Assembly: GCA_947483555.1 (NCBI GenBank)
Contig: CANKMW010000003.1
Coordinates: 106,123 to 170,122, forward strand
DNA from: Myxococcales bacterium
Lineage (GTDB): Bacteria > Myxococcota_A > Polyangia > Haliangiales > Haliangiaceae
Direction of reading: 5' to 3'
DNA length: 64,000 nucleotides
Part shown: positions 52,316 to 60,932 of the stretch, in pieces
How positions within the stretch are numbered: position 1 is the stretch's first letter
Layout of the letters: each line of letters opens with the position of its first letter
Notes under the pieces: model-generated
What the model saw: only the letters and a program-made list of their open reading frames with translations
Database searches by the model: none
What the model was told of the DNA's origin: nothing
Made by a program: the position numbers and the translations under genes

Positions 52316-53449
52316 ATGCATGGCAACCTGCTCGACGAGTACGACCGTGCGTTGCCGGTGCTGCGCGCCCGTGGTCAGGCGCTGCAAGCCGAGCTGACCG
52401 CCTGGCTCGCCGCGGCGCCCGGCCTCAAGATCCATTCGGTCGAGCTCCGGCTCAAGGGTCGCGCCAGCCTGGCCCACAAGCTGGCGCGGCCCGATCGCGA
52501 CTACGCCGAGCTGTGGGACATCACCGACCTGATCGGGCTGCGCGTCATCACGTACTTCGAGGACGCGGTCGATCGGGTCGCCGAGTTGGTCGAGCGCCGG
52601 CTGCCGGTGGATCTATCGCACTCGATCGACAAGCGCCGCCGCCACCAGGCGGGCGCGTTCGGGTACCGCTCGTTGCACTACGTGTGTCGCCTCGGCTACG
52701 GGGTCGGGCACGGCGATGGTCCCGGTGATAGCGACGACCTGTTGCCCGAACGCGCTCGCTGCGAGGTCCAGGTCCGCACCGTGCTCGAGCACGCGTGGGC
52801 CGAGATCGAGCACGATCTCGGCTACAAGGCGCCCGGCGCGATGCCGGGGCCGGTCCGGCGCCGGTTGCACCGCATCGCCGGCCTGCTCGAGCTCGCCGAT
52901 CAGGAGTTCGTGGGCATCCGTCGCGAGCTCGACGACTACGCCGGGGCGCTGCCGCGTCGCATCGAGTCGGCAGCCGCCGACGTCCCGCTCGATCATCTGT
53001 CGCTGGTCGCGCTGCTCGACTGCGCCGAGGTGCGCGCGGTCGATGCGGCGATCGCGCGCGACCTCGACAAGCCGCTGGGCGTCACGCCGTTCTTTCCCGA
53101 TTACCTGCTCAAGATGCTGGCCGCGGCCGGCGTCGACACGGTGGCCGCGGCCCGCGACGGCGTGCGGACCCGCGCCGGCGCGATCGTCGCGATGGTGAGA
53201 CCGTACTTCGCGTTCACCTCGCGCGAGTGGAGCCTGTCACCCGATCGGATGCCGCAGATCCTGCGTGGCTACGCGCTGTTCTTCCTCGCCCACGCCGTCG
53301 TCCTCGATAGTCCAGCGCTCGGCCTCGACAAGGTCGAGCGCCTCACCCGCCTGTATCGCGAGCTCGACTACCCCGATGACGAGCGCGCCGCCCAGCGGGT
53401 GGCCAGCTCGCTGGTCGCCGCGCTGCGCGAGGCCGCGCCGTCGGCATGA
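52316..53449 (+). CDS. RelA/SpoT-domain protein, (p)ppGpp synthetase-like
   Basis: 377 residues. The synthetase fold is indicated by LKGRASLAHKL, the Asp of WDITDLIGLRVITYFED, GYRSLHYVCRLG and EVQVRTVLEHAWAEIEHDLGYK. No HD hydrolase, TGS or ACT domain is present, so it is a small-alarmone-synthetase-type protein with a helical C-terminal extension of about 200 residues. It would make (p)ppGpp-type alarmones if active. It follows the heat-shock operon by 10 bases and is probably co-transcribed. Its 3' end overlaps the convergent dipeptidase gene by 107 bases. Confidence 0.8.
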   Translation: MHGNLLDEYDRALPVLRARGQALQAELTAWLAAAPGLKIHSVELRLKGRASLAHKLARPDRDYAELWDITDLIGLRVITYFEDAVDRVAELVERRLPVDLSHSIDKRRRHQAGAFGYRSLHYVCRLGYGVGHGDGPGDSDDLLPERARCEVQVRTVLEHAWAEIEHDLGYKAPGAMPGPVRRRLHRIAGLLELADQEFVGIRRELDDYAGALPRRIESAAADVPLDHLSLVALLDCAEVRAVDAAIARDLDKPLGVTPFFPDYLLKMLAAAGVDTVAAARDGVRTRAGAIVAMVRPYFAFTSREWSLSPDRMPQILRGYALFFLAHAVVLDSPALGLDKVERLTRLYRELDYPDDERAAQRVASSLVAALREAAPSA

Positions 53450-54194
53450 CCGCGATCTCGAAATCGAACGAGGCCCGCGATGGCTCGTCGGCGAGGACGA
53501 AGTGCCACCACTCCTTGCGGTAGTTGCGGAACTCGGGCGCCATCACGTCGAGCAAGAGCTGGCGTGCCGCGCGCTCGGCGGCGGTCAGGCCCGGGTCGCG
53601 GGTGTGCGAGCGGGCGCCGAAGAAGTCGACCGCGCTGCCCATCGCCAAGGGCGTCGCGGTGTCGCCCGCGAGCTCGACGATGGTGACGTCGACCGACGAG
53701 CCGCGCGTGTGTCCGGACACCGGTGAGATGTAGGCCAGGGTGATCAGCGCCGCGCGCGGGTGATCGGGGTGGTAGCGGGCTCGGGTCGCGTCGTGGTCGG
53801 GCAGCGCCGCCCAGCGCACGAAGTCGGCGACCGCCCGCCGCGGCCGATAGCAGTCGCGGACGAGGAGCGAATACGCCGTGCCGCGCTCGATGCCGATCTG
53901 GCGCAGGCGGGCCTGGGCTCGGGCCAGCGCGCCGGCGGCCGCCGCGGTCAGGTAGCACACGTTGGCGTGGTAGCCGTCGGCGGGCCGGCCGAGAAAGTTG
54001 TCGGCACCGGCGTACATCAGGTCGACCCGGATCGATGGATCGACGGTCTGGACATCGACGATGCCCGGCGGGCGACGGCCGATCGCTGGCGGCGCACCGA
54101 TGGTCGCTGGCGGCGCACCGATCATGGAGGTGGCCGCGGGTGCCGAACAGGTCGCCAGGCACGTCGCCAGGATCGCCACCAAACCGCCGCGCAT
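53343..54194 (-). CDS. D-alanyl-D-alanine dipeptidase (VanX/DdpX-like), exported
   Basis: 283 residues with a signal sequence (MRGGLVAILATCLATC; Cys12 or Cys16 may be lipidated). Zinc dipeptidases of this family cleave D-Ala-D-Ala. Catalytic residues are visible: Arg117 in RDCYRP, the zinc motif SGHxxGxxxD with His162 and Asp169, and EWWH with Glu228 and His231. Lacking other van genes, it is more likely for peptidoglycan recycling than for resistance. The last 36 or so residues after FDFEIA are Arg/Pro-rich and are encoded antisense to the RelA/SpoT-type gene. Confidence 0.85.
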   Translation of the reverse strand: MRGGLVAILATCLATCSAPAATSMIGAPPATIGAPPAIGRRPPGIVDVQTVDPSIRVDLMYAGADNFLGRPADGYHANVCYLTAAAAGALARAQARLRQIGIERGTAYSLLVRDCYRPRRAVADFVRWAALPDHDATRARYHPDHPRAALITLAYISPVSGHTRGSSVDVTIVELAGDTATPLAMGSAVDFFGARSHTRDPGLTAAERAARQLLLDVMAPEFRNYRKEWWHFVLADEPSRASFDFEIAVMPTARPRAARRPASWPPAGRRARHRGSRARDTGG

Positions 54195-54258
54195 GGTCTG
54201 GGGCTGGCAACGTCCGGGCCGGCGACCGTATTTCACCTGCTCTGCTACCCTCGCGGTG

Positions 54259-55902
54259 ATGCGTGCGCTCGTGGTCGGTGCGGCGCTGGCGGTCGGCATC
54301 GCCTGTCGGCCCGGCCCGAAGGCGAGCTGGCTCGAGCTCGAGCCCGGTCAGTCGCCGCCCCGACCGGCGCGGCCCGAGGATCGCGCGGCGGCCAGCGCGG
54401 CGCTGGCGCGGGCGCAGCGCGAGGGCTCGGCCGGCGAGCTGGTGCTGGCAGCGGCGCGGCTCGGCGCGGCCGGCGGTGACCTTGCCGGTCAGCGCGCCGC
54501 GGTGCTCGCTGCGATCGATCGGGCCAGCGCGGCCGAGCTCGAGGCCGCCGCGGCCGTGATGGACGAGGCGCGGCCGCCGGCGGCGGCGGTGGCCACCCGG
54601 CTGGGAGCGCTCGCCGGGCACCGCGGTGACGCCGAGGCCGCCGCGCGCTGGCTGGCGATCGCGCAGGCGGCGCCGGATCGCGGCGATCTGGCGCCGGCGA
54701 TCGAAGCGCTCACCACCCGCGTCGCGGCGGCGGCGCCGGTCAACCGCGGGTTGATCGCGGTCCTGCTGCCGCTCAGCGGTCGGTTCGCGCCCATCGGCCT
54801 CGAGCTCAAGCTGGCGATCGAGCTGGCGCCGACCGGCGGCGCCCGCCGCCTCATCCTCGACACCCAGGGCGATCCGTCGGTGGCGGCGGCGGCGGTCGAC
54901 CGCGCCGCCGCCGCGGGTGCACTCGCCATCCTGGGGCCGGTCGGGATCCACGAGGCTGAAGCGGCGGCGCGCCGGGCCGCCGAGCGCGGCCTGCCGATCG
55001 CGCTGCTGGCGCCCGGCGACGGCGCCGATCCCGACGCCGGCGTGTTCCGCCTCGCCGGATCGCCGGAGGCGGAGGCCCGCGCCGCGGCCTCGATCGCGGT
55101 CGCGCTCGGCGCGCCCACCGTCGGTGTGCTGGCGCCGCGCGACGAGGTCGGCGTCGCCGCGGCCGAGGCGTTCGCCGCCGCCGCCGAGGCCGCCGGTGCC
55201 GCGGTCACCGCGCGCGGCTTCTACGATCCCACCGCGACCGACCTCGAGCCCGACGTGAAGGACTTTCTCGATCTCGATCCGGTGATCAACCTCCGGCTGG
55301 CGGCCCACCTGCGCCGCCACGGCAAGCGTGGCTGGCAGACCTTCTCGCCTGACGTTCCGTTCTCCCTGCTCTACGTGCCTGATCGCCACGACCGCGCCGC
55401 GATCGTCGCCAGCTTCTTGCCCTATCTCGGCGTCGAGCTGCGGACCGCCGACTTTCTCGATCCCGACAGCTTGCGCCGCAAGCACGGCGGCCGCATTCCC
55501 CAGGTGGTGCAGCTGCTCGGCTCGTCGGGCTGGAATCATCCCGGCCTGATCACCCGCGGCGGCAACGCGGTCGAGGGCGCCTACTTCGTCGAGCCATGTC
55601 CGGGCGCGCTCGGCGATCCACCTGGTGCCGAGCTGGTCGCCGAGCTCGCGGCTCGCGGTGGTCGCCCGCCGTCGACCGCGGCGCAGGAGGCGCACGACGC
55701 GTGGCGCCTGATGACCGTGGCCCGCGCCGCGGCGCTGGTCCGCACCGGGGATCCGCGCGCCGCGTTCGTCGCGGCGTTGCGCCAGGCCCGCCTCGATGAC
55801 GGCGCCTGTATGGCCGCGGTCATCGGCCCCGACGGGCAGCTGGTCCGCGAGCCGGCCCTGCTCGGCGTCGACGCCGGCGACATCGTGGCCGTCCCCTACT
55901 GA
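54259..55902 (+). CDS. LpoA-like / type I periplasmic-binding-fold lipoprotein
   Basis: 547 residues with a lipobox ending at Cys16 (LAVGIAC). Residues 50-170 form Ala-rich helical repeats. The C-terminal half looks like a periplasmic binding protein of the Leu/Ile/Val type (IAVLLPLSGRFAPIGLELKLAIEL; ALAILGPVGIHEAEAAA; PTVGVLAPRDEVGVAAAEAF). This two-part layout is that of LpoA, the outer-membrane activator of PBP1A. The divergent neighbour is a cell-wall dipeptidase, consistent with a peptidoglycan role (inference). Confidence 0.65.
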   Translation: MRALVVGAALAVGIACRPGPKASWLELEPGQSPPRPARPEDRAAASAALARAQREGSAGELVLAAARLGAAGGDLAGQRAAVLAAIDRASAAELEAAAAVMDEARPPAAAVATRLGALAGHRGDAEAAARWLAIAQAAPDRGDLAPAIEALTTRVAAAAPVNRGLIAVLLPLSGRFAPIGLELKLAIELAPTGGARRLILDTQGDPSVAAAAVDRAAAAGALAILGPVGIHEAEAAARRAAERGLPIALLAPGDGADPDAGVFRLAGSPEAEARAAASIAVALGAPTVGVLAPRDEVGVAAAEAFAAAAEAAGAAVTARGFYDPTATDLEPDVKDFLDLDPVINLRLAAHLRRHGKRGWQTFSPDVPFSLLYVPDRHDRAAIVASFLPYLGVELRTADFLDPDSLRRKHGGRIPQVVQLLGSSGWNHPGLITRGGNAVEGAYFVEPCPGALGDPPGAELVAELAARGGRPPSTAAQEAHDAWRLMTVARAAALVRTGDPRAAFVAALRQARLDDGACMAAVIGPDGQLVREPALLGVDAGDIVAVPY

Positions 55903-55935
55903 TCGCGCCGCCCCAGGTCCGGGTAGAGTACGCCC

Positions 55936-56844
55936 ATGGCCGCCGACGGCGACCCGCCGCCCCGCTCCCCCGCCCGCCAGCTCGCGATCCACGCCGCGTT
56001 GTTCGTCGCCACGTGCGCGACCACCTGGCTCGCCGGTGGCCCGGCCTTCGCCGCGACGCTGATGAGCATCCTGGTCTGCCACGAGATGGGGCACTACGTC
56101 GCGGCTCGTCGCTACGGCCTCGACGTGTCGTTGCCGTATTTCATCCCGCTGCCGCCGATGATCTCACTCGGCACGCTGGGCGCCGTGATCCGCATGCGGG
56201 CGCCGATCAGCGATCGCAACCAGCTGCTCGTGGTCGGCGCCGCCGGTCCGCTGGCCGGGCTGGTGATCGCCATCCCGGCGCTGATCATCGGCCTCGAGCT
56301 TTCAGAGCTGGGGCCGATTCCGCTCGACGGCGCGCTCGAGGGCAACTCGCTATTCTACGGCCTCACCAAGCTGGCCTTGTTCGGCCGCTGGCTGCCGTCG
56401 GGCGACGTCGACGTCAACCTGCACCCGATCGCGTTCGCGGCCTGGGTCGGCCTCCTGGTCACGATGATCAACCTGATTCCCATCGGCCAGCTCGACGGTG
56501 GCCACGTCATGCGGGCCTGGCTCGACGCCCGGCACGAGCGCATCTCGGCGCTGTTGCATCGCGGCTTGCTGGCGGTCGCGCTGGTCGGCGGTGGCGTGCT
56601 GTTCACGCTCGCCCGCGACGCCGGCATGGGGCCCCGCGCGGCGCTCGGCTATGCGGCGCTGGCGGTGATGCCATGGCTGGTGTGGGCGCTCGCGCTCACC
56701 GGCATGCGCTCGCTGTCGGGGGGCGAATACCACCCGCCGGTGGTCGGCCCACCGCTCGACCGCGCCCATCGTCGGCTCGCGATCGCCATGGTGATCGTGT
56801 TCGTGGTGCTGTTCGTCCCGATCCCGATGCGGGCGCCGCTGTAG
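55936..56844 (+). CDS. M50-family membrane zinc metalloprotease (site-2-protease type)
   Basis: 302 residues with about six hydrophobic spans. The zinc motif HEMGHY at 49-54 lies at the end of the first long hydrophobic stretch, and the third ligand is in NLIPIGQLDGGHVMRAW near 190. FIPLPPMISLGTLGAVIRM is a typical segment between. It would cleave transmembrane substrates or act as an uncharacterised M50 peptidase; no PDZ domain is present. It starts 33 bases after the LpoA-like gene. Confidence 0.88.
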   Translation: MAADGDPPPRSPARQLAIHAALFVATCATTWLAGGPAFAATLMSILVCHEMGHYVAARRYGLDVSLPYFIPLPPMISLGTLGAVIRMRAPISDRNQLLVVGAAGPLAGLVIAIPALIIGLELSELGPIPLDGALEGNSLFYGLTKLALFGRWLPSGDVDVNLHPIAFAAWVGLLVTMINLIPIGQLDGGHVMRAWLDARHERISALLHRGLLAVALVGGGVLFTLARDAGMGPRAALGYAALAVMPWLVWALALTGMRSLSGGEYHPPVVGPPLDRAHRRLAIAMVIVFVVLFVPIPMRAPL

Positions 56845-56892
56845 GCCGGCGGTCGCGGTCGCGGCGGCCCGGGAACCCGTTATGATGTCGGC

Positions 56893-57621
56893 GTGCGCAT
56901 CGAGTGCGAGCAGTGCCGCGCGGTGGTGGAACCGACCTGGACGCTCGAGCGCGGACAGGTCAGCGCTCGCTGCCCGACCTGCGGTGGTGAGTCGCGGGTC
57001 ACGGTCGCCATCCCCGACTCGTCGTCGGCGGCGGCGGCCGAGCTAGCCGGGCGCGAGTGCCCCAAGTGCGGGCTGCGTCCGGTGCGCGGCGACGCGTGTG
57101 CGCGCTGCGGCCTCGCGCTCGAACGCATGGCGACCTGGATCGAGGACGACGTCGTGCCGGCAGACGTGACCGCGGCCTGGGCGGCGTGCCAGGCGGCGTG
57201 GGACGATGCGGCGGCCCACGACCACGTCGCGTCGCTGGCGCTGGCGCGAGCGGTCCAGCCGTGGCTCGCCCGCCGCTATCGAGCCTGCCTCCGTGACCGT
57301 CCTGGCGATGCGGTGGCGGTGAGGAGGCTCGAACGGGTCGGCAAGATCGCCCACGCGGCGTTCCTGGCCTCGGCGAGCCCGCCGGTCGTGCCGCGCTTCG
57401 GCCGCGGCAGCGCGGTCGCGGTGCTGGTCGTCCTGGCGGTCCTGGCGGCCGCCGGGTTGGTCTGGGGGCTGTACCTGGTCCGCTCCACGGAGCCGCCGCC
57501 CGCCCCGCGCGTGCCGGCGAACCGCCCCCCGTCCCCGCCTCGCCCCGGCCCGCCCGCACTACCGATCGCGCCCCCAGCCGTACCTGAACACCGCATTGAA
57601 TCCGGTCCACCTGGGGGGTAG
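56893..57621 (+). CDS. zinc-ribbon single-span membrane protein
   Basis: 242 residues from a GTG start. The first 75 contain four CxxC pairs (CEQC, CPTC, CPKC, CARC), i.e. two zinc ribbons. A helical cytoplasmic region follows, then a transmembrane span near 175-197 (AVAVLVVLAVLAAAGLVWGLYLV) and a Pro-rich tail. The layout is reminiscent of the zinc-ribbon proteins of the gliding machinery but lacks the GYF and TonB parts. It is 20 bases upstream of the MglA-like GTPase gene, so a role with that GTPase is plausible. Confidence 0.6.
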   Translation: MRIECEQCRAVVEPTWTLERGQVSARCPTCGGESRVTVAIPDSSSAAAAELAGRECPKCGLRPVRGDACARCGLALERMATWIEDDVVPADVTAAWAACQAAWDDAAAHDHVASLALARAVQPWLARRYRACLRDRPGDAVAVRRLERVGKIAHAAFLASASPPVVPRFGRGSAVAVLVVLAVLAAAGLVWGLYLVRSTEPPPAPRVPANRPPSPPRPGPPALPIAPPAVPEHRIESGPPGG

Positions 57622-57641
57622 GCTGGTTTTCGAGCGATCGC

Positions 57642-58307
57642 GTGGCACAGGTCGACTTCAACGAACGGCAGCTGACGCTCAAGCTGGTCTATTTCGGGCC
57701 ACCGCTGTCCGGCAAGACGAGCAATCTGCGCGCCCTCCACGGCCGCGTCGATGCGCTCAACCGCGGGCGGCTCATGACCCTCGAGACCAAGGACGACCGC
57801 ACGCTGTTCTTCGACCTGCTGCCGATCTTCTTCCGCTCCAACGGCATGTCGTTCCGGATCAAGGTCTACACGGTCCCCGGGCAGCCCATGCACGAGGCCA
57901 CCCGACGGGTGGTGTTGCAAGGTGCCGACGGCATCGTGTTCGTCGCCCACTCGAGTCCGGACCAGATCGAGCTCAACCGGGAGTCGTGGGTCGGGCTCGC
58001 ACGCAACCTCGCCGAGCTGGGGCTGCGGGTGCCGGTGGTGGTGCAGTACAACAAGCGTGATCTCGCCGGCTGCATCGACCTCGCCAGCGCCGACCACTTC
58101 GATGAGCCGGAACGGACGCTGCATCCGGCCAGCGCGATGACCGGCGACGGCGTGCTGGCCACGTTCTTCGCCGCGCTCGGCGCGGCCTGGGACGTGCTCG
58201 ATCCGACGTTCAAGCTGTCGCAACGTTTCGGCGTCGCGCGCGACGACTTCATGCGTACGGTGTGTGCTCATGTGGGCGGGACCGAACGTGATATCCTCGT
58301 CGCGTGA
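57642..58307 (+). CDS. MglA-like small Ras-type GTPase
   Basis: 221 residues from GTG. The P-loop GPPLSGKTSN is near residue 20-29, RTLFFDLLPI corresponds to the region before switch 2, TVPGQPMHEATRR replaces the DxxG motif in the manner of MglA (TVPGQ), and QYNKRDL is the guanine-specificity motif. MglA sets front-rear polarity and activates gliding in myxobacteria. This protein is somewhat longer at the C-terminus and is likely a paralogue. Its stop overlaps a histidine kinase gene (GTGA). No roadblock-type GAP partner (MglB) is adjacent. Confidence 0.85.
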   Translation: MAQVDFNERQLTLKLVYFGPPLSGKTSNLRALHGRVDALNRGRLMTLETKDDRTLFFDLLPIFFRSNGMSFRIKVYTVPGQPMHEATRRVVLQGADGIVFVAHSSPDQIELNRESWVGLARNLAELGLRVPVVVQYNKRDLAGCIDLASADHFDEPERTLHPASAMTGDGVLATFFAALGAAWDVLDPTFKLSQRFGVARDDFMRTVCAHVGGTERDILVA

Positions 58308-59512
58308 CGTCCAGCGGGTCCGTGCCCGACGCCAGCGGTCAGCACGTCGATCAGGCCTCTGACCCGTTCGATGTGCCGCTCGAGCTCTCGCAGCTGCTGT
58401 CGTCGAGCGACTTGAACGAACTGGTGCACAGCTTCGCGCGCGCCCACGGCTGTGGCGTGGCCATCCTGGGTCCCCAGGAAGAGCTGCTCGCGGCGGCCGA
58501 GCTGGCCGGCGGTGCCAGCGCCCGGGCGCCGATCGACTATCAGGGCGAGCGCCTGGGCTGGATGCTGTTCGAAACCAGCGACGGTCGCGCCGCGCGGCAC
58601 GCGGCGGAGCTGTGCGCCGTGGTCGTGCACCACGCCCATGCGCGGCGCCTGACCGGGGTCGCGCACGAAGCGGCGGTCAGCATCAGCTACACCGACCTGG
58701 CGCAGAAGAACCGCAGCCTCGAGCAGGCGGTGACCCGGCTGCGCGACGCCGACCGCGTGAAGTCCAACTTCCTGGCCACGATGTCACACGAGCTGCGGAC
58801 GCCGCTGACCAGCGTGATCGGTTACTCCGAGATGTTGCTCGAGGGGCTGGCCGGCCCGCTCACCGACGAGCAGCGCGAGTACATGGCCACGATCCTGGGC
58901 AAGGCCGACCAGTTGCTCCAGCTCATCACCAGCGTGCTCGACATGTCGCGCGTCGAGGCCCACCGCGAGCCGGTCGATCGCAGCGCGGTGCCGCTGACCG
59001 ACGTGGTCGAGAGCGTGGTCGCCAGCTTCGCGCCCCAGGCGACCCAGCACAACATCAAGCTCGAATCGTTCATCGAGTATCCCTTGCGCGCCATCGGCGA
59101 TCGGCGACAGATCCGACAGGTGCTATGGAACCTGGTGTCGAACGCCGTCAAGTTCACCGCCGAGGGTGGTCAGGTGATGGTGGCGATCAAGCTCGGGCCG
59201 CTGGTCCCGGGCGGGGTCGGCACCCGCCCCGACAATCGGCTCGCCGTCCACCTCGAGGTCACCGACAGCGGCATCGGCATCTCGCACGAGCAGTTGCCCA
59301 ACATCTTCGAGCCGTTCTTCCAGGTCGACTCGACCTCGACCCGCGAGTACGGCGGCAGCGGGCTGGGCCTGGCGCTGGCCAAGGCCTACGTCGAGGCCCA
59401 TGGTGGCCGCATCTGGGTCGACTCGACGGTCGGGCGCGGTAGTTCGTTCGTGGCCTCGTTCCCGGTCGTTCCCGAGGACGTGCGCGCTGCGCTCGGCGCG
59501 ATCCGGAGATGA
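58304..59512 (+). CDS. cytoplasmic sensor histidine kinase
   Basis: 402 residues with no transmembrane segment. The N-terminal 125 residues form a small sensor domain, possibly PocR- or GAF-like (LNELVHSFARAHGCGVAILG). A coiled coil leads to the phosphoacceptor His162 in TMSHELRTPLTSVIGYSEML, followed by NLVSNAVKFT, DSGIGIS, IFEPFFQVDS and GGSGLGLALAKAYVEAHGG. All kinase boxes are present. No response regulator is adjacent. Translational coupling to the MglA-like GTPase suggests the two act together, for example GTPase state controlling the kinase. Confidence 0.92.
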   Translation: MTSSGSVPDASGQHVDQASDPFDVPLELSQLLSSSDLNELVHSFARAHGCGVAILGPQEELLAAAELAGGASARAPIDYQGERLGWMLFETSDGRAARHAAELCAVVVHHAHARRLTGVAHEAAVSISYTDLAQKNRSLEQAVTRLRDADRVKSNFLATMSHELRTPLTSVIGYSEMLLEGLAGPLTDEQREYMATILGKADQLLQLITSVLDMSRVEAHREPVDRSAVPLTDVVESVVASFAPQATQHNIKLESFIEYPLRAIGDRRQIRQVLWNLVSNAVKFTAEGGQVMVAIKLGPLVPGGVGTRPDNRLAVHLEVTDSGIGISHEQLPNIFEPFFQVDSTSTREYGGSGLGLALAKAYVEAHGGRIWVDSTVGRGSSFVASFPVVPEDVRAALGAIRR

Positions 59513-59516
59513 CCCC

Positions 59517-60932
59517 GTGACCGTCGACTGGAGCGAGCTTGCCCCCTGGCTCCTGGCCGCGACCGGGTTGCTGGTGTTGTGCGGGTTCTTCGCTGGTTCC
59601 GAGGTGGCGATGTTCGGGCTGCGCCGCGTCGAGCGCGAGCAGCTGGCCCGATCGGGTCGGACGGTCGACGCCGTGGTGCTGCGCCTGCTTGGCCAGCCGC
59701 GGCGGCTGGTCACCTCGGTGCTGATCGGCAGCGAGGCCGTCAACATGACGCTGGCCGCGATCTCGGTGGTGGTGTTCGGCGAGCTGTTGCCGGACGCCGG
59801 TCCCGCCGCGCGGATCGCCGCCGCGGTGGCGGCGGTGGCGCCGATCGTCCTCCTGCTCGGCGTGGTCGTGCCGCGCACGCTGGCGATCAAGGCGCCGATC
59901 GCGTGGGCCCGGGCGGTGGCGCGGCCGCTGGCCGGGTTCGCGCTGTTGCTGACGCCGGTGCGCTGGCTGGCGCAGACGGTCGGTGACGGGCTGTCGCGTG
60001 GGTTCGGTGCCGGCGGCCGCTCGCGCGGCGCCGGCGATCTCTCCGAGGAGGAGTTCCGCAAGCTGGTCGACGCTGGCAGCGCCCAGGGCCAGGTCGACGC
60101 CCGCGAGCGGCGGCTCATCCACAAGGTCTTCGAGTTCGGTGACAAGAACGTGGGCCAGATCATGACGCCGCGCGATCGGGTGTTCGCCCTCGCCTACGAC
60201 CTGCCCATGGCTCGGCTGGCCAAGGAGGTCGCCGCGCGCGGCTTCTCGCGGGTGCCGATCTACCAGCGCTCGCTCGACAACATCCGCGGCATCCTGAACG
60301 CCAAGGACCTGGTGCTCGCCACCGCCGGGCAAGCACCCGCGCGCACGCTCGCGGAGCTGCTCCACGAGCCGCTGTTCGTGCCGCGCACCACCCCGCTGGC
60401 GCGGTTGTTCCGCACCTTCAAGCAGAAGAAGGTCCACCTGGCGGTGGTGGTGAGCGAATACGGCGGCCTGCTCGGCGTGGTGACCATGGCGGACCTCCTC
60501 GAGCAGCTGTTCGGCGAGATCCGGGATGAACGCGAAAACCTCCAGACCGGCGGCGTGCGACGCGGTCGGGGTGGACGGACGCCGGTCCCGGGCAGCGTCC
60601 CGGCGGTCAGCGCCGAGGGTGGCGCGGTCGTGGTCGGGGCGGCGGCGGCGACCGAGGTCCCCGACGCCGTGGTGGTCGAGGCCTCGGCTCCGCGGGCGGC
60701 GCGGTCGACCGGCGTGCTGGCCGTGATCGGTAGCTCGGCGACGTCTTCGCAGGACGCGTCGCGCGCTGACCTGGCACGGGCTGACGGGGCGCGGGCCGAC
60801 GGGGCGCGGGCCGAGGTGGCGCGCGCCGACGGCGGGTTCGACGATGCGCCGCAGGAGATCACCAAGCCGTTCGATCTCGACGATCTCGTCGACGCCGCCC
60901 ACGATGGCGAGATGACGGGTGGCGACCCGTGA
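59517..60932 (+). CDS. CNNM/CBS-domain membrane protein (HlyC/CorC family) with low-complexity tail
   Basis: 471 residues from GTG. Three to four hydrophobic spans form the CNNM (DUF21) transporter domain (FFAGSEVAMFGLRRVEREQL; VPRTLAIKAPIAW), followed by two CBS domains (QIMTPRDRVFAL; HLAVVVSEYGGLLGVVTMADLLEQLFGEI). Homologues export or regulate Mg2+ or Co2+. The usual C-terminal CorC/HlyC domain is absent; instead there is a disordered tail of about 130 residues with repeats of RADGARADGA type. The stop overlaps a second CNNM gene (GTGA). Confidence 0.88.
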   Translation: MTVDWSELAPWLLAATGLLVLCGFFAGSEVAMFGLRRVEREQLARSGRTVDAVVLRLLGQPRRLVTSVLIGSEAVNMTLAAISVVVFGELLPDAGPAARIAAAVAAVAPIVLLLGVVVPRTLAIKAPIAWARAVARPLAGFALLLTPVRWLAQTVGDGLSRGFGAGGRSRGAGDLSEEEFRKLVDAGSAQGQVDARERRLIHKVFEFGDKNVGQIMTPRDRVFALAYDLPMARLAKEVAARGFSRVPIYQRSLDNIRGILNAKDLVLATAGQAPARTLAELLHEPLFVPRTTPLARLFRTFKQKKVHLAVVVSEYGGLLGVVTMADLLEQLFGEIRDERENLQTGGVRRGRGGRTPVPGSVPAVSAEGGAVVVGAAAATEVPDAVVVEASAPRAARSTGVLAVIGSSATSSQDASRADLARADGARADGARAEVARADGGFDDAPQEITKPFDLDDLVDAAHDGEMTGGDP

